Assembly (NCBI GenBank): GCA_031551275.1
Contig: JAVBNX010000005.1
Location: forward strand, 1 to 64,000
Length of the DNA: 64,000 nt
Source: JAVBMJ01 sp031551275
GTDB taxonomy: Bacteria > Bacteroidota > Bacteroidia > Bacteroidales > Rikenellaceae
Direction of reading: 5' to 3'
Of this stretch, positions 52,071 through 61,352 are shown one piece after another; within the stretch, counting starts at the first letter, position 1, and every line of letters starts with the position of its first letter. Under the pieces are notes generated by a model, which saw only the letters and a program-made list of their open reading frames with translations, was not told the DNA's origin and made no database searches. Both the position numbers and the translations under genes were made by a program.

Positions 52071-52928
52071 TCATCCGTTGACGGCTCCCCGGTACTCCGA
52101 CGGGGAGACCCCCGTTATGGCCTTGAATTGCCGGTTGAAGTTGGCGATGTTGTGGTAGCCGGACTCGTAGGCGATCTGGCTTATGGGCAGCGGGGACTGG
52201 GACAGGAGCTTGCAGGCGAAGCCTATCCGGATGCGGGCCAGGCACTCGAAGATGCCCGTCTGCGCCCTCTTTTTAAAGTAGCGGCACAGGGCCGAGGGGT
52301 TGAAGCCCACGTGGTCGGCGATCTGGGCCAGGGTCACATCCTCCTTGTAGTGGTTGTTCAGGTAGCGGTAGACGCGGTTGGCGGGGTCGTTGTCGTCGCC
52401 CTCGATCAAATTGGAGGAGTACTCCCCACTGGTCATCAGCTTGTAGTCGGTCGCGCGGCCCAGCATCTCTAAAATGCGCATCAGCGCGAAGACGCGCCGT
52501 ATGCCCGAGAGCTTGTCGATGTGGCGCATCATGGCGCACACCCGCTCCATGGAGGGCGGATTGAGGAACCTCACGCCCCGCTTGCTGCGCTCCAGCAGCG
52601 AGGCCACGGCGTTGAACTCGGTCAGGGACTCCATCCCCGCGGGGAAGATGTCCGAGCTGAACTGGATTACCTCGCTGCCCGAGACCTTGTCCGGATCGTT
52701 CTCCAGAAGGCCGTAACACATATGGAAATGGGGCAGGTTGGCCCCGTACAGGACCAAGTCGCCGGGTCCGAAGTCGTCCATGTGGTCCCCCACGAAGCGT
52801 TTGCCGCCCCCCGAGGTAATCACGATCAGCTCGAACTCCGGGTGGTAGTGCCACGGCATGGTAAACCTGGGATAGACCTTGTGGGAGAAGGATGTACCCG
52901 GGGTATGGATGATCTTTTCGTACAACAT
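52071..52928 (-). CDS. AraC-family regulator of the arabinose locus
   Basis: 285 residues. A cupin-type sensor (about 15-110; MPWHYHPEFELIVITSGGGK and GDLVLYGANLPHF) precedes two HTH motifs (about 180-280; VTLAQIADHVGFNPSALCRY and LPISQIAYESGYHNIANFNR). It is transcribed divergently from araA across about 110 nt containing a 21-bp direct repeat. It is the likely arabinose-responsive regulator, although Bacteroides uses an unrelated AraR for this, so the assignment is by position. Confidence 0.9.
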   Translation of the reverse strand: MLYEKIIHTPGTSFSHKVYPRFTMPWHYHPEFELIVITSGGGKRFVGDHMDDFGPGDLVLYGANLPHFHMCYGLLENDPDKVSGSEVIQFSSDIFPAGMESLTEFNAVASLLERSKRGVRFLNPPSMERVCAMMRHIDKLSGIRRVFALMRILEMLGRATDYKLMTSGEYSSNLIEGDDNDPANRVYRYLNNHYKEDVTLAQIADHVGFNPSALCRYFKKRAQTGIFECLARIRIGFACKLLSQSPLPISQIAYESGYHNIANFNRQFKAITGVSPSEYRGAVNG

Positions 52929-52943
52929 TGCCGAATTGCTTGT

Positions 52944-52974
52944 TTTGGCAAATATAGTATAATATTTGGCAAAT
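52944..52974. promoter_or_regulatory. AraC-type operator candidate in the ara locus
   Basis: TTTGGCAAAT at 52944-52953 and 52965-52974, exactly 21 bp apart. The first copy overlaps the regulator's own TATATTTG box (52956-52949, minus strand). The second ends 6 nt before a TTTG (-33, 52981-52984) of the araA promoter. Confidence 0.7.
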
Positions 52975-53004
52975 TATGGGTTTGCCCTATCTGAAATGTG
53001 ATAA

Positions 53005-53012
53005 TATTTTTG
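53005..53012 (+). promoter_or_regulatory. -7 element of the araA operon
   Basis: TATTTTTG, 27 nt before the araA ATG. Confidence 0.6.
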
Positions 53013-53039
53013 TACTATTGAACCTTTAAAAAATTAAGT

Positions 53040-54530
53040 ATGGGCAACAAGCTTCAAATCTGGTTTGTAACGGGCAGCCAACACCTCTACGGGGACGAAA
53101 CCCTGCGCCAAGTGGCCGATGACTCCCAAAAGATGGTGGACGGACTGAATAAGACCGCCAATTTCCCCGCCGAGATCGTTTGGAAACCGACCGTAAAATC
53201 CTCTGAGGAAATCCTTTCGACGATGGTCGCAGCCAGCGCCGACCCCTTGTGCGCGGGCGTAATGGTATGGATGCATACCTTCTCCCCGGCCAAGATGTGG
53301 ATCGCCGGCTTGAAGGCTCTGCGCAAGCCGTTGCTCCACTTCCACACCCAATTCAACAAGTCGATCCCCTGGAAGACGATCGACATGGACTTCATGAACC
53401 TCAACCAGAGCGCGCACGGCGACAGGGAGTTCGGCCACATCACCAGCCGCATGAACCTCGGCGTGAAGGTGGTCGTGGGCCACTGGGAGGATGCAAACGC
53501 ACGCAAGCGCATCGACGTATGGATCCGCGTGGCGCTGGCCTGGGCCGACGCGCAGGGGATGAAGATCGCCCGCTTCGGCGACAACATGAACAACGTGGCC
53601 GTCACCGACGGGGACAAAGTGGACGCCGAGCTCAAGCTGGGCTACCACGTGGACTACTTCCCCATCGGCGATCTGGTCGCCTGCATAGACAAGGCCCCCC
53701 AGAGCGAGGTCGACGCGCTTCTGGCTGAGTACGACAAGCTCTACGCCGTGGCCCCCAACGCCCAAAAGGGCGGCAAGGACCGTAACTCGGTCGAGCAGGC
53801 GGCGCGGCAGGAGGCCGGTATGCGCAAATTCCTCTCCGAGGGCGGATTCAAGGCTTTCACGACCAACTTCGACGCTTTGCACGGTATGCACCAACTCCCG
53901 GGGCTGGCTTCCCAAAGGCTGATGGCCGACGGGATGGGCTTCGGCGCGGAGGGCGACTGGAAGACCGCGGCCCTGGTGCGCACGATGAAGGTCATGGCCG
54001 AAGGGCTTCCCGGCGGCACCTCCTTTATGGAGGACTACACCTACGATTTCGACGGGGCGAACTCCGCCATCCTGCAGGCCCATATGCTCGAGGTCTGCCC
54101 CACCATCGCGCTGAATAAACCCAAACTGGAGGTCCACCCGCTGGGCATCGGCGGCAAGGCCGATCCCGCCCGCCTGGTCTTCAGCACAGCCCCCGGCAAC
54201 GGCGTGGCCGCCACGGTGGTCGATATGGGCAACCGTTTTAGGATGATCGCCAACGACGTGGAGGTGGTCCCCATCAAGGCCGAGCTCGAAAAACTGCCCG
54301 TCGCCCAGGCCTTCTGGAAGCCCATGCCGAGCCTCGAGGTAAGCGCGCACGCCTGGATCCTGGCCGGCGGCACCCACCACACCTCTTTCTCGAAAGCCAT
54401 CGACAAGGAGTACCTGGAGGACTACTGCCGCATCGCGGGCATCGAACTGCTCAAGATCGAAAAAGGCACCACGATCAACGAATTCGAACGCGAACTTAAA
54501 CTCAATAAAATCTACTACTTGATCAACTGA
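53040..54530 (+). CDS. araA: L-arabinose isomerase
   Basis: 496 residues. It converts L-arabinose to L-ribulose using a divalent metal. The start LQIWFVTGSQHLYGDETLRQ and segments WMHTFSPAKMWI, EDYTYDFDGANSAILQAHML and WILAGGTHHTSFSKA are family signatures, containing the metal-binding Glu and His residues. Length is standard. It is the first gene of the araA-symporter-araD-araB cluster; the symporter gene starts 2 nt after its stop. Confidence 0.97.
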   Translation: MGNKLQIWFVTGSQHLYGDETLRQVADDSQKMVDGLNKTANFPAEIVWKPTVKSSEEILSTMVAASADPLCAGVMVWMHTFSPAKMWIAGLKALRKPLLHFHTQFNKSIPWKTIDMDFMNLNQSAHGDREFGHITSRMNLGVKVVVGHWEDANARKRIDVWIRVALAWADAQGMKIARFGDNMNNVAVTDGDKVDAELKLGYHVDYFPIGDLVACIDKAPQSEVDALLAEYDKLYAVAPNAQKGGKDRNSVEQAARQEAGMRKFLSEGGFKAFTTNFDALHGMHQLPGLASQRLMADGMGFGAEGDWKTAALVRTMKVMAEGLPGGTSFMEDYTYDFDGANSAILQAHMLEVCPTIALNKPKLEVHPLGIGGKADPARLVFSTAPGNGVAATVVDMGNRFRMIANDVEVVPIKAELEKLPVAQAFWKPMPSLEVSAHAWILAGGTHHTSFSKAIDKEYLEDYCRIAGIELLKIEKGTTINEFERELKLNKIYYLIN

Positions 54531-54532
54531 TT

Positions 54533-56404
54533 ATGAATGCAGGATTTACCTTAATCGACTACGCGGTCTTCGCCCTGTACGCCGTCATTATCGTCGGCGT
54601 CGGGCTCTGGGTCTCGCGCACCAAAAAAGGCGAGGAGAAGACCTCGTCGGACTACTTTCTGGCCAGCCGGTCGCTGACCTGGTGGGCGATCGGCGCATCG
54701 CTTATCGCGGCCAACATCTCGGCCGAGCACTTTATCGGCATGTCCGGTTCGGGCTTTAGGATCGGCATCGGCATCGCGGCCTACGAGTGGATCGCGGCCA
54801 TCACGCTGATCGTCGTGGCCAAGTACCTCTTGCCGTTGATGATCGAAAAGAAGATCTACACCATGCCCCAGCTCTTGAACGACCGCTACGGCAAGGGCGT
54901 AAGCCTCGCCTTCTCGATCTTCTGGCTGCTGCTCTACCTCTTTGTCAACCTGACCTCGGTCGCCTGGCTGGGCGCTCTGGCCATGAACCAGATCATGGGC
55001 GTGCCGGTCATGTGGGGCATCGTGGGCCTGCTGGTCTTCTCGGGGATCTACTCGATCTACGGTGGATTGAAAGCCGTGGCGTGGACCGATGTGATCCAGG
55101 TGGTCTTCCTGATCGGCGGCGGTCTGATCACGGCCTACTTCGCACTCAACGCCGTATCCGGACCGGATGCGGGGGCATGGGAAGGGCTGAAGATCGTCTA
55201 CGAGTACATCAAGTCCACCCCGGGCGATATGCACTTCAACATGGTCATCCCCGAGGGCTCGACGGCTACCGACGCCGCCACGGGCGAGACGTTCAGCATC
55301 TTCCAGGACCTGCCCGGTCTGGCGCTGATCTTCGGGGCGATCTGGATTACCAACATCGGCTACTGGGGCTTCAACCAGTACATCATCCAGAAGGGCCTGG
55401 CCGCTAAGAGCGTCGACGAGGCCAAGCGCGGTTTGATCTTCGCGGGCTATCTGAAGATCCTTATCCCGATCATCGTGGTCATCCCCGGCATCACGGCCTA
55501 CGTGCTGTTCAACCACCCCGAGTTGCATGACACGATGCAGGGTCTGAGCGGGACCATCGAAAAGGCCGACGACGCCTATCCCTGGCTGCTGCGCAACTTC
55601 GCGCCCATAGGCATCAAGGGTCTGGCCTTCGCCGCACTGGTGGCCGCCGTGGTCTCCTCGCTGGCGTCGATGCTGAACTCGACTTCGACCATCTTCACGA
55701 TGGATATCTACAAACAGGTCATCAAAAAGGACGCTTCCGAAAAGCAACTCGTAAGGGTCGGCCGCATCGTGGCCCTGGTATCGCTTGTGATCGCCATGTT
55801 CTCGGCCAAACCCCTGTTGGGCGGCCTGGACCAGGCGTTCCAATACATCCAGGAGTACTCCGGCTACGTCTATCCGGGCGTGGTGGTGGTCTTCGGCATG
55901 GCCCTGATCTGGAAGCGCGCGACCAACCACGCGGCCCTCTGGACGGCCATCGCCACCATCCCCGCGGGGATACTCTGCAAGGTCGCCTTCCCCGAAATGG
56001 GTTTCCTGTTGAGGATGGGGTATGTGTTTATCTTCCTGGTCGTGCTGGCCGTTACCTTCTCGCTGCTGGATAAGAAGAACGCGGTCTCCGACCACGAAAC
56101 CGCCGAGCAGAAGCGCAAGCAGGCGCAGGGCGCGATCTATATGTTCGCCGGTTCTGTGATCTGCATCATTTTAGGGCTGATCTACTCGGCCAAATACTCC
56201 GCGCTGGCCTTCGAGGCGATCTTTACCATGGCGGCCATGCTGGCCTTCGTGGGCGTGATCCTCTACACCAACGCCAAGAGCAAGATCAAGGACAAAAAGG
56301 CCTACGACTACCATCCTTCGCTGTTCAAGATGACCCCGGGCCTGACCGTGGGCGCGCTGGGCATCGTGGTAATCATGATCGCGTTGTACGCATACCTCTG
56401 GTAA
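54533..56404 (+). CDS. Sodium/sugar symporter (SSS family)
   Basis: 623 residues with about 14-15 membrane helices. SSS-family features: TSSDYFLASRSLTWWAIGAS at the first helices, NISAEHFIGMSGSG, and VVSSLASMLNSTSTIFTMDI, the sodium-site helix. The length and C-terminal extra helices resemble the SGLT-like group. Lying between araA and araD, it is almost certainly the L-arabinose importer, a prediction from context. The araD ATG begins 1 nt after its stop. Confidence 0.9.
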   Translation: MNAGFTLIDYAVFALYAVIIVGVGLWVSRTKKGEEKTSSDYFLASRSLTWWAIGASLIAANISAEHFIGMSGSGFRIGIGIAAYEWIAAITLIVVAKYLLPLMIEKKIYTMPQLLNDRYGKGVSLAFSIFWLLLYLFVNLTSVAWLGALAMNQIMGVPVMWGIVGLLVFSGIYSIYGGLKAVAWTDVIQVVFLIGGGLITAYFALNAVSGPDAGAWEGLKIVYEYIKSTPGDMHFNMVIPEGSTATDAATGETFSIFQDLPGLALIFGAIWITNIGYWGFNQYIIQKGLAAKSVDEAKRGLIFAGYLKILIPIIVVIPGITAYVLFNHPELHDTMQGLSGTIEKADDAYPWLLRNFAPIGIKGLAFAALVAAVVSSLASMLNSTSTIFTMDIYKQVIKKDASEKQLVRVGRIVALVSLVIAMFSAKPLLGGLDQAFQYIQEYSGYVYPGVVVVFGMALIWKRATNHAALWTAIATIPAGILCKVAFPEMGFLLRMGYVFIFLVVLAVTFSLLDKKNAVSDHETAEQKRKQAQGAIYMFAGSVICIILGLIYSAKYSALAFEAIFTMAAMLAFVGVILYTNAKSKIKDKKAYDYHPSLFKMTPGLTVGALGIVVIMIALYAYLW

Positions 56405-56405
56405 G

Positions 56406-57095
56406 ATGCTCGAGCAACTCAAGATACAGGTGCACAAGGCCAATCTCGATTTAGTCGAGTACGGCCTTGTGCTCTTTACCTGGGGCAACGTGAGCGCCAT
56501 CGACCGGGAATCCGGCCTGGTGGTCATCAAGCCCAGCGGGGTCGGTTACGCCGAGATGAAGCCCTCCGATATGGTGGTGGTCGATCTCGACGGCAAGGTC
56601 ATGGAGGGGACGCTGAACCCCTCCTCCGACACCCCGACGCACGTGGAGCTCTACAAGGCCTTCGAGGGCGTGGGCGCGATCGTGCACACCCACTCGACCC
56701 ACGCCACCGCCTGGGCGCAGGCCCAACGGGGCATCCCGGTCGTGGGGACCACCCACGCGGACTACTTCCACGGCGAGATCCCTTGCACCCGCCCGATGAC
56801 CGAGAACGAGGTCCGGGTGGCATACGAAAAGCAAACGGGAAGCGTTATCATAGAGCGTTTCAAGGGCCTCGACCCGTTGCACACCCCCGCCGTGCTGGTC
56901 TCCAACCACGGGCCTTTCGCCTGGGGCAAGGACGCCCACGAGGCGGTCCACAACGCGGTGGTGCTCGAAGAGGTGGCCCGGATGGCCTGGATTACCTACG
57001 GCCTGAACCCGGAGATGGAGATGAACGACCTCTTGACCGAGAAGCATTTTTCGCGCAAGCATGGGCCCGGCGCCTACTACGGACAAAAAAAATAA
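56406..57095 (+). CDS. araD: L-ribulose-5-phosphate 4-epimerase
   Basis: 229 residues of the class II aldolase/epimerase family. TWGNVSAIDRESGLVVIKPS binds the phosphate, IVHTHSTHATAWAQ gives the zinc His pair, and VLVSNHGPFAWGKDA supplies the third His. It makes D-xylulose-5-phosphate for the pentose-phosphate pathway. It is followed by about 140 nt with strong hairpins before araB. Confidence 0.96.
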   Translation: MLEQLKIQVHKANLDLVEYGLVLFTWGNVSAIDRESGLVVIKPSGVGYAEMKPSDMVVVDLDGKVMEGTLNPSSDTPTHVELYKAFEGVGAIVHTHSTHATAWAQAQRGIPVVGTTHADYFHGEIPCTRPMTENEVRVAYEKQTGSVIIERFKGLDPLHTPAVLVSNHGPFAWGKDAHEAVHNAVVLEEVARMAWITYGLNPEMEMNDLLTEKHFSRKHGPGAYYGQKK

Positions 57096-57105
57096 TGCTA
57101 TCCCC

Positions 57106-57130
57106 CTGCCGCCAACAGTTCGGGCGGCAG
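57106..57130 (+). promoter_or_regulatory. Hairpin in the araD-araB gap
   Basis: CTGCCGCC / GGCGGCAG stem with a 9-nt loop, 11 nt after the araD stop. No T-run follows, so it is not a simple terminator. Confidence 0.55.
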
Positions 57131-57143
57131 CACCTTAGACTTC

Positions 57144-57179
57144 CCCCTCCCCTACGGTTAGGGGAGGGACGGGGAGGGG
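57144..57179 (+). promoter_or_regulatory. Alternative-pairing hairpin before araB
   Basis: CCCTCCCCTA pairs with TAGGGGAGGG around CGGT (57145-57168). A second GGGGAGGGG at 57171-57179 could pair with the same C-rich strand instead. It may tune expression of araB relative to araD, or be a dispersed repeat. Confidence 0.5.
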
Positions 57180-57235
57180 TAATCGAACACACAACCTCCC
57201 AATCTGAAAACCCAACAAATTCCCAAAACCTTACC

Positions 57236-58876
57236 ATGAAAAAATACGTTATCGGTCTGGACTACGGTTCGGACTCGGCCCGTGCGGTCATCCTGGACGC
57301 TGAAAACGGGTCGGAGATCGCTTCCGCGGTCAAGCACTACCCGCGCTGGAGCAAGGGATTGTACTGCGATCCGGTCAAGAACCAATACAGGCAGCACCCG
57401 TCGGACTACATCGAGGTGCTGGAATTCACGGTGCGCGAGGCGCTCTCCAAGTCCCCCGCGGGGACAGCCGAGGGGGTCGTGGGGCTGAGTTTCGACACGA
57501 CAGGCTCAACGCCCGTCTTTACCGACGCGAAGGGCACGCCGTTGGCGCTGACCCCCGGCTTCGAGGAGGACCCCGACGCGATGTTCGTGCTCTGGAAGGA
57601 CCACACTTCGATCGCCGAGGCCAACGAGATCAACGCGGTGGCCCGCAAGTCCAAGGTCGACTACACGCGCTACGAGGGGGGCATCTACTCCTCCGAGTGG
57701 GTGTGGGCCAAGGCTTTGCACATTTTGCGCGGCAACAAAAAGGTGCGCGAGGCGGCTGCGAGCTGGCTCGAGCACGCCGACTGGATGAGCGCGATCCTCA
57801 CGGGCAAGACCGCCCTCAATGAACTGGTCCGCTGCCGTTGCGCGGCCGGGCACAAGGCCATGTGGCACGAAGACTGGGGCGGTATGCCTCCCCAGGAGTT
57901 CCTCTCGTCGATCGACCCTTTGCTGGACGGCTGGGGCGATCGTGTCAACGGCCCCACCCTGACCAGCGACAAGGCGGTCGGCACGCTCACCGAAGAGTGG
58001 GCCAAGCGCCTGGGTCTGAGCACGAAGGTCGTGGTCGGCGCCAGCGCGTTCGACTGCCACATGGGCGCGGTCGGCGGCGGGATCACGCCGGGCTACCTGG
58101 CCCGCGCGATCGGCACCTCGACCTGCGACATCATCATCGCACCCCAGGCCGAGATCGGTGATAAGGTGATCGCGGGCATCTGCGGCCAGGTGGACGGCTC
58201 GGTCATCCCCGGCTACGTGGGCCTCGAAGCGGGCCAGTCGGGCTTCGGCGACATCTACGCCTGGTTCAAGAACGTACTCTCATGGCCCATTAAAACGCTC
58301 CTGCCCGAGGGCCCGGAGAGGGAAGCGGCCCTGGATAAGATCATCCCCGCATTGAGCGCCGAGGCCGCCAAAGTCCCCGTCGAAGAGTCGACCATTTTGG
58401 CGACCGACTGGATGAACGGCCGCCGCACGCCCGACGCGAATCAGGAGGTGACCGGCTCGATCGCCGGCCTGACCCTGGGCAGCTCCGCCCCGCGCATCTT
58501 CCGCGCCCTGGTCGAGGCCACGGCCTACGGCTCGCGGGCCATCGCCGAGCGTTTCCGCCAGCAGGGCGTCGAGATGAAAGGCGTGATCGGTTTGGGCGGT
58601 GTGGCCCGCAAATCGCCCTTCGTGATGCAGACCATGGCCGACGTGATGAATATGCCGATCAAGGTGGCCGCCACCGACCAGACCTGCGCCGCCGGAGCCG
58701 CCATGTTCGCCGCCGTGGCCGCAGGCCTCTACGCCAAGGTCGAGGAGGCGCAAAAGGCAATGGGCCAGGGCTTCGAGCACGAATACCACCCCGACCCCAC
58801 CCGCGCCAAAGCCTACGACGCGCTCTACAAAAAGTACCTCGCGCTGGGGCAATTTACCGAGAAGGAGGGGCTGTAA
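57236..58876 (+). CDS. araB: Ribulokinase
   Basis: 546 residues from the ATG at 57236 (MKKYVIGLDYGSDSARAVIL); the long open frame upstream overlaps araD and is spurious. A FGGY-family kinase with N-terminal phosphate loop GLDYGSDSAR, GLSFDTTGSTPVF, and C-terminal GVIGLGGVARKSPFVMQTMA, followed by ATDQTCAAGAAMFAAVAAG. It phosphorylates L-ribulose. It is the last gene of the ara cluster and ends with a strong terminator. Confidence 0.97.
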   Translation: MKKYVIGLDYGSDSARAVILDAENGSEIASAVKHYPRWSKGLYCDPVKNQYRQHPSDYIEVLEFTVREALSKSPAGTAEGVVGLSFDTTGSTPVFTDAKGTPLALTPGFEEDPDAMFVLWKDHTSIAEANEINAVARKSKVDYTRYEGGIYSSEWVWAKALHILRGNKKVREAAASWLEHADWMSAILTGKTALNELVRCRCAAGHKAMWHEDWGGMPPQEFLSSIDPLLDGWGDRVNGPTLTSDKAVGTLTEEWAKRLGLSTKVVVGASAFDCHMGAVGGGITPGYLARAIGTSTCDIIIAPQAEIGDKVIAGICGQVDGSVIPGYVGLEAGQSGFGDIYAWFKNVLSWPIKTLLPEGPEREAALDKIIPALSAEAAKVPVEESTILATDWMNGRRTPDANQEVTGSIAGLTLGSSAPRIFRALVEATAYGSRAIAERFRQQGVEMKGVIGLGGVARKSPFVMQTMADVMNMPIKVAATDQTCAAGAAMFAAVAAGLYAKVEEAQKAMGQGFEHEYHPDPTRAKAYDALYKKYLALGQFTEKEGL

Positions 58877-58894
58877 ACCCACCCGAATACAGCA

Positions 58895-58926
58895 ACGGGC
58901 CCGGAATTACTCCGGGTCCGTTTTTT
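58895..58926 (+). terminator. Terminator of the ara operon
   Basis: ACGG-CCCGGA / TCCGGG-CCGT stem with an ATTAC loop and T6. Confidence 0.85.
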
Positions 58927-59002
58927 ATTGCGCACCCTTTTCCGGCATCGGCACAAAAATTGCACATACGAAAGTCGATCAACCAATCAATAACCTATAA
59001 TT

Positions 59003-59587
59003 ATGAAAAAATCTATTATCTCCGCATCGGTGTGCACTTTGTTTGCCGCCATGCTGTTCTCCTGCGCCACGGTCCAGGTCACCACCGATTACGACCACAG
59101 CAAAGACTTCACCGTACTGAAGACCTACGCGATCTACCAGAACCCCAAAGCCGCCAAGACGGTAAGCGAGCTCAACATCGACCGTATCCTGAACGGCGTA
59201 CGCAGCACGCTGGCCGCGAAGGGCTACACCGAGTCGCAAACCCCCGACTTCTGGGTGAACATCAACGCGGTGGTCAAGAACGAGAAATCGCTCTCCGCCA
59301 CGACCGACTTCTACGGCTACGGCGGTATGTACCGTCCCTACGGCTATTGGGGCGGCGGCATGGGCATGGGCTCGGCCTACACGCAGTTCAACGTGGACAA
59401 CTACAAGGACGGCTCGATCATCATCGACATGATCGACGCCAAGGCCAACAAACTCTTCTGGGAGGGCATCGGCAACAGCGAGATCGACGGCCAGATCAAC
59501 GACCCCGACCAGAAGGTCGCCGACGCCATCAACAAGATCCTCTCCACCTTCCCCAACGCCGGTTTGCAGCCCGCCGCCAAGAAGTAA
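59003..59587 (+). CDS. DUF4136 lipoprotein
   Basis: 194 residues. Lipobox MLFSC with Cys21, then VTTDYDHSKDFTVLKTYAIY, the DUF4136 signature. A helix (NIDRILNGVRSTLAAKGYTE) and a Gly/Tyr-rich loop (about 100-125) follow, then DGSIIIDMIDAKANKLFWEG. It closely fits the family consensus, more so than the paralogue at 636. Function unknown. A single gene with terminator. Confidence 0.85.
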   Translation: MKKSIISASVCTLFAAMLFSCATVQVTTDYDHSKDFTVLKTYAIYQNPKAAKTVSELNIDRILNGVRSTLAAKGYTESQTPDFWVNINAVVKNEKSLSATTDFYGYGGMYRPYGYWGGGMGMGSAYTQFNVDNYKDGSIIIDMIDAKANKLFWEGIGNSEIDGQINDPDQKVADAINKILSTFPNAGLQPAAKK

Positions 59588-59604
59588 GGACGACTGCCAA
59601 ACAA

Positions 59605-59637
59605 AAAACGGCCTGCGCGGTTTGCGCAGGCCGTTTT
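59605..59637. terminator. Bidirectional terminator
   Basis: AAAACGGCCTGCGC and its complement around GGTTT. It serves the DUF4136 gene and the convergent rplM-tsf operon. Confidence 0.9.
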
Positions 59638-59653
59638 CATATGCGAACGATGG

Positions 59654-60472
59654 TTAGTCGTTCAAAGTAAAGCGTTTGTAAGCCACCACGGTAGCGTCTT
59701 TGTCGGCGTTTTTGATGTACTGGCCGACGGTCTCCTTGGGGTTCTTGACCAGCGCCTGGTTCAACAGGGTATTATCGCTCAGGAACTTGCGCAGCTTGCC
59801 ATCGGCGATCTTGTCCAGCATCGCTTCGGGCTTGCCTTCCAGGCGGGCCTGCTCGCGGCCGATCTGGCGCTCTTTCTCGAGCACTTCGGCGGGGCAGTCG
59901 GCCTCGGAGATCGACACGGGAGCCATCGCTGCGGCCTGCATGGCCACGTCTTTGGCAACCTCGGCGGGAACCTCCTTGTTGAAGCCTACCAGCGTACCGA
60001 GCTTATTGTTGATGTGCACGTAGCTGACGCACATCTCTGCTTCGATGCGGGCGTAGTAAGCGATCTCGACCTTCTCACCGGTCTGGCCCGACTTGTCGGT
60101 CACCATTTCGGCGATGGTCACCCCACCCGCCTTGGTCAGCAGCAGGGCGTCCATATCGGGTACGTCGTTTGCCACGGCGATATCCAGAAGCGAGTTGGCG
60201 GTGGCGGCGAACTCGGAGTTCTTGGCCACGAAGTCGGTCTCACATGCCAGACAGAGCATGTAAGCCTTCTTGCCTACGACTTTGGTTACGACCACCCCTT
60301 CGGTGGCGTGGCGGTCGGCGCGCTTGTCGGCGATCAGTTTTCCCTTTTCGCGGATGATCTCCTTGGCACGGTCGAAATCGCCGTTGGCCTCGATCAGGGC
60401 GTTCTTACAATCCATCATGCCGGCTCCGGTCATCTTCCGGAGTTGGGCAACATCTGCAGCTTTGATTTCCAT
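59654..60472 (-). CDS. tsf: Elongation factor Ts
   Basis: 272 residues. The N-terminal UBA-like domain has VAQLRKMTGAGMMDCKNALI; the EF-Tu-contacting core has CETDFVAKNSEF and YVHINNKLGTLVGFN. It catalyses GDP release from EF-Tu. It follows rpsB by 14 nt, the widely conserved rpsB-tsf pair. Confidence 0.97.
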   Translation of the reverse strand: MEIKAADVAQLRKMTGAGMMDCKNALIEANGDFDRAKEIIREKGKLIADKRADRHATEGVVVTKVVGKKAYMLCLACETDFVAKNSEFAATANSLLDIAVANDVPDMDALLLTKAGGVTIAEMVTDKSGQTGEKVEIAYYARIEAEMCVSYVHINNKLGTLVGFNKEVPAEVAKDVAMQAAAMAPVSISEADCPAEVLEKERQIGREQARLEGKPEAMLDKIADGKLRKFLSDNTLLNQALVKNPKETVGQYIKNADKDATVVAYKRFTLND

Positions 60473-60486
60473 AGTATACTCCTTTC

Positions 60487-61320
60487 TTATTCTTCGGCAG
60501 ATTGGTTGTCTTCTGCCTCTTCTTCCGCCTCAACTTTGCCTGCTTCGGCGCTGCCGGCCTTCACGGCGCGTTTGATGCGGGGTTTCGCCTCCTTGTTTTC
60601 GGAGGGCGTCTCGTCCTCTTTCTCCTTCTCGAGTTTGCGCTCCTGGAGTCCTTCGGCTATGGCCGCGACCATAGCCTGGATGATGACCTGGACCGATTTG
60701 GTCGCGTCGTCGTTTGCCGGGATCACGTAGTCGATGTCTGTGGGATCACAACAGGTATCTACCATGGCAAACACGGGGATGCTCAACCTTTTGGCCTCTT
60801 TGACGGCGTTGGCCTCCTTCTGTACGTCGACGACGAACAGTGCGGCGGGCAAACGGGTCAGATCGGAGATCGAGCCCAGGTTCTTCTCCAGCTTCGCCCT
60901 TTGGCGGCTGATCTGGAGCTTCTCGCGCTTGGAGAAGTTGTCATAGGTGCCGTCGTTGGTCATCTTGTCGATGGTACCCATCTTTTTGACGGCTTTTCGT
61001 ATCGTGGGGAAGTTGGTCAACATACCGCCCGGCCAACGCTCCGTTACATAGGGCATTCCGACGGTTTGTACCATTTCGGCTACCAGGTCCTTGGCCTGTT
61101 TCTTGGTGGCCACGAACAGCACGCGGCGACCGCTTTTGACGATCTGCTTGAGGGCTGCGGCGGCTTCGTCCACCTTGATAACCGTTTTATGAAGGTCGAT
61201 GATGTGGATCCCGTTCTTCTCCATAAAAATATAGGGAGCCATCTTGGGATTCCATTTCCTCTTCAGGTGCCCGAAGTGGGCGCCTGCCTCCAACAATTGA
61301 TTGAAATCTACTCTTGACAT
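60487..61320 (-). CDS. rpsB: 30S ribosomal protein S2
   Basis: 277 residues. Core S2 motifs: LLEAGAHFGHLKRKWNPKMA, VTERWPGGMLTNFPTIRKAV and IPVFAMVDTCCDPTDIDYVI. The last 45-50 residues form a charged Glu/Lys-rich extension (EKEKEDETPSENKEAKPRIK, then acidic) absent from the E. coli protein. Structured RNA precedes the gene (61353-61414). It is followed by tsf. Confidence 0.97.
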   Translation of the reverse strand: MSRVDFNQLLEAGAHFGHLKRKWNPKMAPYIFMEKNGIHIIDLHKTVIKVDEAAAALKQIVKSGRRVLFVATKKQAKDLVAEMVQTVGMPYVTERWPGGMLTNFPTIRKAVKKMGTIDKMTNDGTYDNFSKREKLQISRQRAKLEKNLGSISDLTRLPAALFVVDVQKEANAVKEAKRLSIPVFAMVDTCCDPTDIDYVIPANDDATKSVQVIIQAMVAAIAEGLQERKLEKEKEDETPSENKEAKPRIKRAVKAGSAEAGKVEAEEEAEDNQSAEE

Positions 61321-61352
61321 TGTTTGTTGTTTTCAATTTAACTCTTTACATC

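Noticed and set aside
54551..56095. 514-residue minus-strand frame over the symporter
   Set aside because: Asp/His/Gly-rich low-complexity translation typical of an antisense shadow of a membrane protein gene.
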